From Sphaerosporella brunnea (lineage: Eukaryota > Ascomycota > Pezizomycetes > Pezizales > Pyronemataceae): a stretch of 64,000 bases of DNA. The notes under the pieces were generated by a model that saw only the letters and a program-made list of their open reading frames with translations, made no database searches and had not been told where the DNA came from. Position numbers and translations under genes: made by a program. Below, piece after piece: positions 9,971 to 20,689 of the stretch. The first letter of the stretch is position 1. Each line of letters starts with the position of its first letter. The stretch is taken from NCBI GenBank assembly GCA_008704415.1, contig VXIS01000012.1:186001-250000 (forward strand). The letters run 5' to 3'.

Positions 9971-11782
9971 TTATTCAGTAGCCAGAACCGGGGCCACAGA
10001 CTTTTGTTTTTTCGTGCTCCGTGCATTCTGAGCAGTTTCTTTCTGCCGTTTCTTTACTTCCCGCTTAGCAGCTGCTTCCATCTTTATCTTTTCCTTTTCG
10101 GCCTTGTCCACTGCAGCCTGCGCTGCTTTCTGGTCCCGGTCCTCACGCGCTTTGCGCAACGTAGATCCTCGTTCCACGAGGAATGCGCGCCCCACCTCAT
10201 CATTTTTCAACTGACGCTTATCAGTTTTTTTCTTTTGTTTAAAGGCAAGCTGCTCAAAAAGGTGCCGTTCACCAGCTATTGCCATTGTGGTGTCACCATG
10301 AGCTTTAATACCAAAATCGCGGAGCTTGCGTAGGTAGGTTGCGCTCCTCTGACTTCGTGGTGACTTGCTCCCTTCAAGGTTTGCTAAAGCGGCTTCAAAC
10401 AGGTCTTGAGCTTCTTTTGGGTTGGTAGGGACCGGAGGGGAATAGAGAATATCATCCGGCATGCTGTGGTAAAAATGCGGTGTAGCTGGACGAAGGCGGG
10501 GGGAGTGGGGTGGAGTATTCAGCGGAGTATAGGCTCGGCAATCATTGCTAGTGCTTGATTGCATCAAGGGGTTTCTAACAGCTTTCAAGCGTTGCTGGGG
10601 ATCGAAAGGATATATTCCCGCTTTGCGAAATCCGGTCAGAATGTTGTCCGTCGTAAATGCAGTGCGTCGTGCTTGTGCAAACAAATTCGGAAAAATATCT
10701 TTATCGATGCTGGATCTAATACCATTGACGAGGTTTCCATAAGCTGTTTGAAGAGAGGAGAATACTCCAACATCGAGTGGCTGCAGGACGTGGCTTGTGT
10801 GTGGAGGTAGGCAGAATGGCAGAATTTTGTTGTTCCAACAGTATTCAATTACCTCGTGGTCCAAATGTGTATCAAATCCATCGAAGATTAAAAGCCTCCA
10901 GCGTCCGTTAGCTATAATGGCTGTTTCTGGACCAAACACCAAGGTCATATATTTAATCGTAATGTGTGCATTGGTGTAGCCATTTTCCTGAACAGCGTAC
11001 CAGTAGTCCTCCAGTTTTTTCGTGTGTTGCCATCCAGCGAGATGGTTTTTACCCTTAAAAATAATTAGAGGGGTAAGGGAAGCTCCAACTGCTGAGATTG
11101 AACAGATTGCGGTACATGACTCGCGGTTTCCTTGCTCTTTAAACTGTGGATCGCGACGTCCCTGACGGCAGAGTCGTTTGCGAGCCTTTCCAAAGCCTAG
11201 GATAAATCCCTTCTCATCCAAGTTCCAAATACAGTCAGGTTCAAGCCTGTACTTTAGAAGGATCTTCCGCAGCTTGTCAAAAAAATCCACATTGATCTCC
11301 CAGTTGTCGGCGTTCGCCCGGTCCACCGGTATTTTCTTGGCGTGGACAAATTTGCACTCTTCTGGATATCTCTGAATGAACCGCGCTACCCAATGTTGGC
11401 CAACAGCAGGGTGGCCAGGGAGTCGTCGCCATAGTATCGTATTGGCAAGTGTTTCGATCATCTGACGGTCAGGCGGGATACTAAAGTCGTCCATAAACAT
11501 ACATCTGTCAAGCAATGCTCGCTCCTCTGCAGGAAACAGATTTTGCTGAGATGGTATTATTTCGTTTTTGAACTTCAGCTCTCTTTCCGGATGCAAAACG
11601 TGGTTTCGAATAGACGATGCTGGTACGTTGAAATTTCGAGAAAGCTTTGCAATATTTGGTTTCTTTCCAGGCTCCAGATCCTTTTGTTCGGCAAAATACA
11701 TTGCCACTGCCAATTTCAGGCGCTCTTTAGGGTCATAGTCGCGGTCGGGGTCAAAACCCAAGGTTGTGCTGTCGTCCGGCAT
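9971..11782 (-). CDS. Pogo/Fot-like transposase (DDE superfamily)
   Basis: A 603-aa uninterrupted transposase. Domains in order: an N-terminal psq-type helix-turn-helix around residues 20-65 (NIAKLSRNFNVPASSIRNHV); a CENP-B-type second DNA-binding domain around 80-150 (LPGHPAVGQHWVARF); and a DDE catalytic core with NLDE (D189), LIFDGFDTH (D301) and LQPLDVGVF (D337), a DD35D arrangement as in pogo-like enzymes. The lysine-rich C-terminus (after about residue 520) is likely a coiled or nuclear-localising tail. It catalyses cut-and-paste transposition into TA. The frame is complete between the two TIRs, so the copy may be active; the sequence alone cannot show expression. Confidence 0.95.
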   Translation of the reverse strand: MPDDSTTLGFDPDRDYDPKERLKLAVAMYFAEQKDLEPGKKPNIAKLSRNFNVPASSIRNHVLHPERELKFKNEIIPSQQNLFPAEERALLDRCMFMDDFSIPPDRQMIETLANTILWRRLPGHPAVGQHWVARFIQRYPEECKFVHAKKIPVDRANADNWEINVDFFDKLRKILLKYRLEPDCIWNLDEKGFILGFGKARKRLCRQGRRDPQFKEQGNRESCTAICSISAVGASLTPLIIFKGKNHLAGWQHTKKLEDYWYAVQENGYTNAHITIKYMTLVFGPETAIIANGRWRLLIFDGFDTHLDHEVIEYCWNNKILPFCLPPHTSHVLQPLDVGVFSSLQTAYGNLVNGIRSSIDKDIFPNLFAQARRTAFTTDNILTGFRKAGIYPFDPQQRLKAVRNPLMQSSTSNDCRAYTPLNTPPHSPRLRPATPHFYHSMPDDILYSPPVPTNPKEAQDLFEAALANLEGSKSPRSQRSATYLRKLRDFGIKAHGDTTMAIAGERHLFEQLAFKQKKKTDKRQLKNDEVGRAFLVERGSTLRKAREDRDQKAAQAAVDKAEKEKIKMEAAAKREVKKRQKETAQNARSTKKQKSVAPVLATE

Positions 11783-11871
11783 GCTGAATGGTACGGATAT
11801 GTTGTTTGAAGGCTTTTACACAGGTCCGCGGGGTGCTCACAGGAAATCACTCGACCGCCGAGCCTTACCGT

Positions 11872-11943
11872 TTTAGGCATATCTCTTATCTTATCTCATC
11901 ATCCACTATCAACTGGTATCCACTATCAACTGGTCAGGGACTT
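11872..11943 (-). repeat. Right TIR of the pogo element (72 bp)
   Basis: Exact reverse complement of 9701-9772, followed by the duplicated TA at 11944-11945. Confidence 0.95.
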
Positions 11944-11945
11944 TA

Positions 11946-13158
11946 GTAGTGAAATTCGAAAGGAAGCGATCTCAAAGCAAGCTTATTATGCTTGTCGGAT
12001 GATGACCACAGAAAAATATACTTAACCGATCTGATATCCCCGTCTGGTTCTAAGTTGGAAATACAATTCTTTTTTTTTTTTTTTCGGTGGATTTGTTTAT
12101 TTTATTTTATTGTGTTCAATTTCTGTGCTTGTGGTATATAAACATCGTTTTGTTCTTCTCCCTTCCCTTCCATTTTCGTTTCTGCTCTGCTTTCACACAC
12201 ACTCTCTCTCAAAAAAAGATATAGATAACTATGATTATTTTCGACAAGCGGTGAGCATAAAAGTATAAGGCGGGCGACGGGTAGAAAGAGAAAAAAAGTT
12301 GGAACGTTTAACTTTTTCGACTAGGGGAAAATGAAGTGGGGCGTGTTACGCCTTCGGATGTGGTTTAGTTCGGATGATTGTGTGCGGGTCTGTGCGCGCC
12401 AGGGATTTTCGAAGCCTCGGCTTTGGGTAAAGGCGTTCGCTGTTTTTGGTGATGGTGGTTGGTTATCGGCTTTATGTTTACCGCCGGCTGCCCTGCCTGC
12501 TGATGTTGCCGGAGAAGCTCAAACGAAAGCTTTCGGCCGTGAAAGGAAATAAATGATAATAATAAGGGTGTTTTACTGGAGGTGGCCGCATGGGCGATCA
12601 CTCGGTTGGGTGTTGGTGGCTTTCCACGTTCTTGGGATTCTCCGTTTTTTTTTTTAGTGGTTGTCAACGGCTTGGTCATCTCTTTTTTTTTTGTGGCCTT
12701 CCCTGCCGGAGAAGGGGGTGGATAGATCCACACGGGTCTGCAACGACTCTGAGGAGCATCATATGTAGTGGATCCTCTCCGTGATGTTGCCACAGGGAAT
12801 CCTGGTGTATAGCCAAGACCGGATCGACTATCGGAACCAGATTGTTCCGTACTGTGGGTTGGGCATCATGGAAACGCAGATTTGCCGACACGTCAAGTGT
12901 CAAGTGCAGGCATGCAGAGGGGTCTCGTATATATCGCTCCCCGGCACGGGCAAAGACAGGATTCTACACCGGAACTCCTCTCGGAGCCGAAGCGGGCAGA
13001 GTAATCGACAGAGCGGGTGAGTGTGTAAGTATGGTAGGTATCTATCGAAAGATCAAGTAACTGAAGCAAGACGCATCTTCGCGGATGAAATAAACGTGGA
13101 AAGGGCTGTGCTTGCCTAGCAATAAACTCGGAAACGCTATCCCGCCGCCGCCGCCGCC
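11946..13158. other. Intergenic region with one doubtful minus-strand frame
   Basis: No recognised gene. A TATA-like TATATAAAC at about 12135 and pyrimidine-rich sequence to about 12230 resemble a plus-strand promoter, but no convincing gene follows. On the minus strand a frame from about 12840 to 12365 reads SRSGLGYTPGFPV then STTYDAPQSRCRPVWIYPPP and a lysine-rich stretch; it could be an exon of an unrecognised gene, since the part 5' of it is open only briefly. I could not find a start or splice partner. Confidence 0.3.
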
Positions 13159-13601
13159 TCATACACTGGCTACCATTGACATCTTCAACGTCTCTAAAGC
13201 TCCACCACCACTGAAGCCCCATCCCCGCCGCCCAGCGCTCTCCTGGACCTCGATTTTGGTGATCACGTTTCCCGGCACGACTACAAGGCCGATGAAGCGG
13301 TTTGTCATGTCAACGCGGACCTTTCCCGAGGAGCCATCGCTTTCCTTGGCCGCATTAAGGACATCGTTGGCGCTCGGGTAGCGGTACTCTGTCGTGTTGA
13401 CGAGAATCAGATTTCGGTCCTGCGTTTATGAGACGGGGAATCCATCGGCAACTCCACGGGAAAAAGGAGGAAACTAACACGGTCGGTGCACTTTAGCTCG
13501 CCGATAAAGAAGCGTGCATCCGTAGTTGTTACTCGCAGCGATTTGTTGATGAAGGCTTGTAGAACTGGTGAGGGGCTCGCATAGGGCTGAGGCGCATTCA
13601 T
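13159..13601 (-). CDS. naa38: NatC N-terminal acetyltransferase LSM subunit (Naa38/Mak31-like)
   Basis: A small Sm/LSM-fold protein of 127 aa from two exons (13479-13601 and 13159-13419) with a 59-nt intron (GTTAGT donor, ACGCAG acceptor). Sm1 motif: LRVTTTDARFFIGELKCTDR, continued after the intron by DRNLILVNTTEYR. Sm2 motif: MTNRFIGLVVVPGNVITKIE. This arrangement, with TEYR after the Sm1 strand and GLVVVPG in Sm2, matches the LSMD1/Naa38 (yeast Mak31) family, an auxiliary subunit of the NatC complex that acetylates N-terminal Met-hydrophobic proteins co-translationally. The start at 13601 gives MNAPQPYASPSPVLQAFI, a usual-length N-terminus. A generic LSM protein is the alternative, but the insert between Sm1 and Sm2 argues for Naa38. 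Confidence 0.88.
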
Positions 13602-15007
13602 TGCGGCGGGTAGGGTGGTGGTGGTGCGTTTTGAGGGTCCGGCCGTATTATTACGGGTGGGTCACGAGATTTGCAAAGAAACGCCCCGTTTGGGTATGAG
13701 CAGAACGGCCGTTTTCGCAGGCTTGGCGGGGGGCAATACCCCGTTTGGACAGCTCGGTATGAGAAAGTGAAGAACCGACAAGAACGAGAACCGTGAGGCT
13801 CTAAGGGGAACTGACCTCAAGATGTCGGTTTCTCGCCCATACCGGGCCTCTTGCGCAACCAACCACTTCTCCTTGCGATGAATCCACACAACGAACCCCG
13901 TCAAAAGCCCTGCCTGCGACAGCAACAGCAACCGACAAGTGACATTCTTCATACCCGAAAGTTTTATGCAAACGAAAAACCTGAACCTCTATCCTCAGTA
14001 TAGTGTGTCGCCAAACACTGCCTCTGTAAATGCTTCGGCTCCGGTATGATGTCAAGTTGGAAATCCGACGTCCGTGGCACCGCTACCGAAATGGCATGGC
14101 GGCCCACCCAAACGGGGCCTTAGCCGAATTCTGCGACAACCTGTCAGCGTTGATGTTCCGCGCTGCGCGGCGCGCGCGGTTGTATGTAGAGTATTGTGTG
14201 TTCCGACAAACGTCCGGAAAAGGGGATTTCGACCTGATTTTCCGTCCCTTGGCACCCGGTTTCTCGGTCCATTGCAAGCGCTCGCAACCGCTGAACATGA
14301 CGGGAGTAAAACACCGGTACCCCTCGGTAGCGAGCCTGCGAGCGACGGGGTGGTGCTAGCCTTGGCACGAGTAAGGGCACGACCCGTCAGCCTGTGCCCA
14401 CGACCCTTCCACCTCGAATTTTAGCCGACAATTATTACCCAAATTGGACAAATTCAAAATCCACGAGCTCGGGCGACGGCTTTTTTGACGGTTTTGCACC
14501 ACCATAGTCGTTCGTTTAACTTCGATGCTTTTGATGTAGATGTGGCTACTCAGAATGTGGAAAAGGCAGTTAGTATTGGACCTCTTTTATGCCGGATTAA
14601 CTGCTGATGATGCCTTTCAGACTATGGAGTTGCGTGAAAAGAATTTCGAGATAAGTAAGGCCGAACTCTATGGAATGATATTAAGGCTAAGTACTCTCTT
14701 GGTAACCCTAACCATCGCATGTGCTAGCCTCACGTGCTCGTCTCCTTATCATGTCTCCCGTGCGACAATCCCTCAAAAAAAAAAACCTATTCCGTCGCCA
14801 TCCCTCGCTCAACTCCTCCCCGCCTTATTCGGATGCTCCGCCTTTCCCACACGTTTCTGTTTGCCCAGCGCGCGTGTTCCCGAACGTTCCTCAAACTTCT
14901 CTATCTTGTCTGTCGCCGCTATAACACCGGCCGTTCTTGAGGGCCGCTGCCCATCCTAACATACTGTAAGGTTCTTGGAGGGGTAACTTCAAGGGTAACG
15001 CAACAAC
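13602..15007. other. Intergenic region with a possible 13-bp inverted repeat pair
   Basis: No recognised gene in about 1.4 kb. GCCCCGTTTGGGT at 13683-13695 is repeated inverted at 14106-14118, with a partial direct copy (CCCCGTTTGG) near 13739. A short plus-strand frame at 14540 (LVLDLFYAGLTADDAFQ) and a pyrimidine-rich frame at 14721-14924 have no recognised similarity. Confidence 0.3.
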
Positions 15008-16201
15008 CTACTTCTCAACAGAAATTGTCACGGTGAAGCCGTTAACCTCATCGAAAACGGGCCGTCTAAAGCGATATTGGCATGCATTGTCTCCACCGGC
15101 GAGACGCAATGAGGGCACCGATGAACACGATTCCCCAAGGTCCTGGGATGCACACAGAGGACCTCCGAGGACGTGGGTATCGTTCAGGTACTTTAGATGG
15201 TCTGGCATTTGCCCCTCGGTTCGATTGATCCAGACGTATTCCTTCCATTCCTCTCCGTGAATATAGTGCGCGTTCTCGTTTAGCCACTCTCTGTCGACAT
15301 CAAGCTCCATAATGCCAACATCAATATCCCGCAGAGCCCTTCTCCACGCATACACACTGTATCGTCGTGCCACTTCTCGCTGTTTGGTGAAGTATAGTTC
15401 TCTTTCGTGCCTGGAAAAGTCTGCGGGTGGGTTGCTAAGGATCAGGGTGCAGTCCCAGCCGCCGTCTGCCAGCATAGCTCTCTTCAGTCTTCTCAAGCTT
15501 TCACCCTTGTACAAACGGGTGTGGTTTTCGGGGATCTCTCGCTGGGAAGCCACAGCGCCAACCTGGGGGGCCGGCAATGGGAAAACACCCGTGGGGGGGT
15601 AAGGCTTATTTCTCGAACCTGAGGGTTGCGTCGGCGGCTGTGTGAAGACTGTGGATGCTCCTGGGGCTCTGCCAGTCGCGGCGGAGGAGACTTGATTTCC
15701 GCCAGCCAAGATGATGGCATCTAAACTCTGCAGGAATTCAAAACGCATGAAAACGGTGTCTTTAGCCCAATAGAAGGCACTCCGCGTGAATCGGATATCA
15801 TCAAATTCGGGGTCTAGGATGCTCGTTATCAAGTTGGGTTTCAGGCCTGCTGACCAGAGAGTCATATTCCAATCGTCGTGTGGTGTTTGAGCGTTCGTTT
15901 CGGCTGACTCAATGTACCCTTCAATGTAACCTGCGAATGACCCGACTCCCAAGGTCATATCTTGTTGGTCCTCCATGAACCTGTCAAAGATCTTCTTGGC
16001 AACATCGTCCCGAAAACCTATGAATTCGAGGGTTTCCTGACTTTGAAGAACTTCTGGTATCTCGACCGTATCGGACGTTTCTGCTGAGATGTCTGACCGG
16101 TATGAATGAGTGTTGATCCGAATTTTCCTGGCGTAACCTGCCGGCTGTGCAGCGGCAATGGTAGCTGCCGTGGGAGAGAGAATTCGCTTGGGATTGAACA
16201 T
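15008..16201 (-). CDS. Uncharacterised protein with possible ADP-ribosyltransferase-like C-terminal half
   Basis: A single-exon 397-aa protein without a signal peptide or membrane segment. Residues 1-165 are unassigned and probably helical; 170-225 is a proline/glycine-rich linker. The C-terminal half contains RLYKGESLRRLKRAML (229-244), then ADFSRHERELYFTKQREVA (260-278) followed by RRYSVYAWRR, and GEEWKEYVWINR (316-327). The order arginine/tyrosine strand, then DFS...LYFT...A..YA, then an acidic WK-YVW strand, resembles DUF3990-type ART-fold proteins, where the second block lies next to the NAD pocket. The usual catalytic E-x-E or Q-x-E is not clearly visible, so activity is unproven. The start at 16201 is the only upstream ATG in frame. 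It stands alone, with over 1.4 kb of empty sequence on each side. Confidence 0.6.
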   Translation of the reverse strand: MFNPKRILSPTAATIAAAQPAGYARKIRINTHSYRSDISAETSDTVEIPEVLQSQETLEFIGFRDDVAKKIFDRFMEDQQDMTLGVGSFAGYIEGYIESAETNAQTPHDDWNMTLWSAGLKPNLITSILDPEFDDIRFTRSAFYWAKDTVFMRFEFLQSLDAIILAGGNQVSSAATGRAPGASTVFTQPPTQPSGSRNKPYPPTGVFPLPAPQVGAVASQREIPENHTRLYKGESLRRLKRAMLADGGWDCTLILSNPPADFSRHERELYFTKQREVARRYSVYAWRRALRDIDVGIMELDVDREWLNENAHYIHGEEWKEYVWINRTEGQMPDHLKYLNDTHVLGGPLCASQDLGESCSSVPSLRLAGGDNACQYRFRRPVFDEVNGFTVTISVEK

Positions 16202-18999
16202 TTTGGCGGGAGATATTGCGGGAGAGGGATATCCTGATTGTTGGATGGGGGATTTTTATAAGTGTTGGTGGTGTTTTGAGGGTGACGAGTTCATTTATTT
16301 GAGCAAAAGGTTTGGGGCACGAGAGGAAGGAAAAGTGAGGAACTTTCGAAAGTGTGACTCTTGCAGAGAGACTTTTGATACATATGTAGAGCATGCGGCG
16401 TAGAGCACCCGCGATTATCTCGACAACGAAACATCCAAATGCAATGTAAATGGAAACAAGAGAAGATCTGATAGAGAAGAGTAGATTGAAGTAGCGAGAG
16501 ATTTTTTTTGGAGTGCATTCTGCTTTTCTCCGGCGGCGGAGGGCTTAGTCAGCCGAAATATTGGAAAAAGAAAACTGCGGCATTGTGTAAGAGCGAGAAC
16601 ACTTAAGATCCAGCTGTAGCTTGTCTAGAAAGTTTTCTATAGATGATACTCAAGGACTAAAGAGCCTGGGTGATGGTCTGGGGGGCATCCAGGGCGGGGA
16701 TAACATCACCGCCATTCCCGCAGGCACATCGCCGCCCAGCCTGCATAACACACAGGCCGAGTACGTTCAATGTAGAGGTTCCACGGCTTAATAGAGCCTT
16801 GTGTCACTTTAATACGATTTTTGGTGGGGTTTTTTGCGGCGGTTGAACCTGCTGATTAGCTGCGTAGTATGTCTATTCTTGTAGTAACCTTCGACGGTAG
16901 ACTGATGCAGCTTTCCACCGTCCTTGTGCTTGGGAGAAGCCTGGATACGTTACTGCAAAAGCAGTTTGATATCCGTAACATCACCTCTCGCTAGGGATTC
17001 AGAAGCGGACTCTTTGCGGCGTTGAGAGAGTGCTTCTTGGTTGAATCTTTTTACTTTATCAATCGGCTGTCCCATAAACTATGAAGACGGGAACATACTT
17101 GGCTCACCACTTGCGAGTATCATCGAGTGTTATTTTTGTACTGCCAGCCATGGCTGCTTTGGGGACATTATCAGCATCGTCGGCTATTTCCTGCTATGCT
17201 GCGGCCCAATCTATGTCCATGGTTGAACTCTGTCGGACGTTAGCGAGAGATCGTGGCGATTCCGATGGAGTTCGACAGAGGGTGTCACTTATTCACGATC
17301 AACCTTGAGAGAAAACATAGGAATATAAATATTTACACAGACCATTGATGTTGATGGTCATTGCGAAGCTATTGTTGGTAAACAGTTACCCCTGGTCGTT
17401 GTAAACCTATCTTCGGCGTTGAACATCACGATTGTGTATAAATGAAAAATTTACAGATAGGGCCGAATTATGGGGCCGAATAACCAAAAACGGGGTCAAT
17501 TTTGTCCGAACACCGATACGTAGAGTACATGTACCTGCTTTCGGCGTCGACACTACCTAGATGGATACTAAAGTACCGAGGATTCGAAACGGCAGCGAGC
17601 ATGGACGCAGAAACGGGAGCTAGCGATTGATAGTACTGCAGGTTGGAAACGGAAGTACCGTATTTTTCGGAGATTTTTCCGCGAGGGTTAGGGGATGAGT
17701 AAGCTGCCGGGTTTTGGACTTCGGTGGATGAACCCCCACCCAACTCGCGTTCTCATGTCGGCAGTCGTGCTGAGGCGATCGCTGATTGATTCAAAACGCT
17801 GTACTGGATTGTTGGCGGAGCTGGTGGCTTTTCGGTAATGCGCCAAAAAATACGGTTCTCGTGCCACGGTGGTGGTTGACACCACGGCGTCGCTCGCAAC
17901 CAGGCGGCAAATCCCACATCACCGTCGGAGATAACCTGGGATCTGCGTGGTCTGGACTCTGGCAGTTTCGCCTTCTCGCTTACTCGCTCAATTGATCGTT
18001 CACGGCGTCAAAATCCGTTAGTTACTGCGGTTGCCAAGGGTTGCAAGTGCCATGATGGTACTCGCGCAAGTAACCGTGGCTGCACCTCAACAATGGACAT
18101 GATCAGCTGAACTCGGTGCATATGCCTGGGTGGTGGTGGTAACCAGGTTGTTGAGAACACGATAACAGAGCTCGCCTGTAATCTACGCAGGATATGTATT
18201 TTCTGTGCCAACGCATTGTGCAGCAGCAGGCTCCGTTTTGTCGGCGATATTAATCAGGAGGGCGTGAGAACGGGGTCGGATGGCGATTCGATAGTTGCAT
18301 GCTGAGGATTCGAAGTTGTTGAGAGAATCACTCACTCCTCACTTGCCGGCTGGTGGTGAGTGGCGTCGTAGCACGAGCAGAGCAATATGTCTATTCCGGT
18401 ACAGCACAGGAACCTGGAGCAGGTGTGGTGCTCGTATGTGATGCAGGATGAGGAGGCGAGGCGGTCCATGAAGGTACCTGCAGATGGCTGTGTGTTTTGC
18501 CGGTGTTTCCGTCGAGAAGAGTCAGATGAATATCCAAGCTCGCGTTGCACCGCGTTTCCGAGCGTGCTCATTGGCTGCGGGAGACGCAGTTATCGCAGCC
18601 CATTTTCGTTTCATGATAGGCAACCCAACGGCTTGACTAGCGCTGACAGCCTCGACGCTGAGCGTGCAGAATCCGCTATCGATGCCGATGTTGCTGGGTC
18701 TCTGTCCCCTCACCCCGGCCCTCGGAATCTGAAGGGGCCTGTACATGAAACGGCGACTTTACCTCCCGAGCGGGCGCGGACCGTTGGGAATCGGCACGGC
18801 AGGCTGTTTCCTTCTTCGCATGCATGTTTCGGCGCGGGGCAGGGCAATTCGGAGCAGCGCACTTTGAAGCGGCGGGCGATGGCCAGTCAATGATATGTGC
18901 GGGAAACGATCAGCCAGCCGCGTTTTCTTGGTGGCTTCCACCGGCCGCCACATCCACATCAATTGGCAAGCACGTTTCAAGGCTGCAGTCTAAAGCGCA
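16202..18999. other. Gene-poor intergenic region
   Basis: About 2.8 kb between the 397-aa gene and the leader of the phosphatase gene. Frames present (for example 168 aa at 18387-18893) lack recognisable motifs, and their composition looks non-coding. No repeat or RNA gene was recognised. Confidence 0.4.
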
Positions 19000-20689
19000 A
19001 GCGGCCCCCCCTCGGCCATGAATTTTGGGGTGTATGTGTCTGCTCTAGCGCTGCCCCGTGAATGCTGCGGCCAGCGCAGGCCCTTTGCTGCTCCACGACT
19101 CCTAGCATCGTGTCCCTTCGTCGACAGCTGTGGGCGTGGTTCGCAGTGGGCCGCTGTTCGGCGAGGCTGTTGCTTTTGCCTGTTGCTTTTGCCGTCGTGA
19201 CATCGATATCAGGTTTCAAGCGAGCTAGCGTTCACGTTGCGCAACGAACACCTGTAACTCAGGACCAACCAAGCCAAACAACATCCCGCCTGCCACACCC
19301 CTTCCCAGCAAAGCAACCCTTCCCTCCGACAAACCCAATCCGATCCAACCTCCCACCCTTCAACCTCACCTCCGCAACTGCTCGTAGCGCTGCTGGTCAC
19401 GATACCAGATACATAGAAACTCCAACCGCACCGCAGCACCCGCGCACGCCCGAGTCTTGCATACTTCCTATACCTCAAAGCAGGAAAGGAGCTGCTGCTT
19501 ACCTACGCCCAATCCACCTCCGCTCTAACGACTTCTACCGCGCACATACCACGACTCATACCTACATTACCCCAGACAAATTCGTTCAAGCGAGAACACC
19601 AGCCGGCTGCAGCTTCGGCGTCCGTTCGCACCGCGTACCATTCCTCGGGCACATCAGCTGCAGCAGGACAAGAAGCTTGAGAGCCACACTCCGGTACGTA
19701 GCCACCCGAAGAGAGAAAGGCAGAGCAGAAGGCAGAGAGACAAACAGAAAGTCTGCGAGCCGCGCGATTGGATTTTGTGTGCTCGTCCCCCCTCCGGCTC
19801 CGCTGCGCTTCCTCTTCTCCAGCTTTCTCAACGTTGTCCCAACTGTCAAATCGCACCGAACCACACCACCCCTTCCTTTCCTTTCCTTTCCTTCCTGCCT
19901 GAGTGCCTGCACTGAATTGCGTCGCCAACTTCTGCGGTGCTCGTGCTCGTGCCCCACAGAACGCACATCGCGGTGGTGAAAGTTTAAAGGCTGCATCGTG
20001 CATTTCACCTTCACGTTTTGGACGTCTGTCTGACACTAGTTGGTCTCTCGCAGCAGGTAGCAGGATATCTAGAACAGAAAACTTCGGTCATCACTGTCCG
20101 AGACGAGGAGAAAAAAAAAGTCATCTCGATAGAGTAGCTACCCAACACTACCCCTCGTTGCTATCCTTCCCAAACTCAACTTCGGCTTGGGCACCACTTC
20201 TCGCCCCCGGATCCTGTCTCGTGTTACAACTGAACCAACATCCGAAGATCCCTCATCACCACCTACGAAAGCTTCAAACCTGCCTTCGCCTGTGCAGCTA
20301 CCACTCTTCCCTCGCAAATTCAACAGTCGCCGCCGTGTGGTTTTCAAAACGTTGCCCATTCGCGAGAGCCAGTTTCTCCTTTTCCTAAATTCGCTCTTTG
20401 AACCTCCATAACGGGCCTCCCCACATTTCCAACCAACTGCGCCGGGACTCTCGTCGTCCTCCGTCTTATCGCCATTTAACAACCCCCCCCCCCCCCCTGT
20501 TGCGTTTGCTCATCTACTCTATTCGGGGGTCCAATCCCTTGGTCGCGCACAAAGAGCTCGCAACCAGGGATTACGCTTAGATATTTCTTCACTTTTCCAT
20601 TCATCTTTGTGCTTGCGAGAAAACAACACGCGAGCTCACCTTCCTTTACCCTCTACACTCGACTGTCACACCTAAACACCAATCGAGTT
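19000..20689 (+). promoter_or_regulatory. Promoter and long pyrimidine-rich 5' leader of the PPZ gene
   Basis: From about 19240 the plus strand is strongly C/T- and CA-rich (CTTTCCTTTCCTTTCC near 19873, a 15-C run near 20479), typical of the upstream and 5' UTR sequence of highly regulated fungal genes. A 305-aa frame at 19062-19979 is low-complexity and not supported. Several out-of-frame ATGs precede the start at 20690, so upstream ORFs or a leader intron are possible. Confidence 0.4.

Larger units (their letters stand above)
9701..11943 (-). mobile_element. Intact pogo-type DNA transposon (Tc1/mariner superfamily)
   Basis: A 2243-bp element bounded by 72-bp perfect terminal inverted repeats (9701-9772 and 11872-11943, outer end AAGTCCCTGACC) and flanked by TA on both sides (9699-9700 and 11944-11945), the target duplication of Tc1/mariner/pogo elements. 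It contains one full-length transposase gene. Each TIR contains two tandem copies of the 17-mer CCAGTTGATAGTGGATA (the second ends one base short), which are plausible transposase binding sites. Perfect TIRs plus an open transposase frame suggest a recent insertion. Confidence 0.95.

Noticed and set aside
14700..14720. CCCTAACC-like telomeric word
   Set aside because: A single short occurrence, as also near 62138; no tandem array, so not a telomere or interstitial telomeric repeat.
18387..18893. 168-aa plus-strand frame with several cysteines
   Set aside because: No recognisable domain, no splice partners and mixed composition; probably chance.
19062..19979. 305-aa plus-strand reading frame upstream of PPZ
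   Set aside because: Low-complexity, pyrimidine-rich leader sequence; no motif and no coding-like codon pattern.
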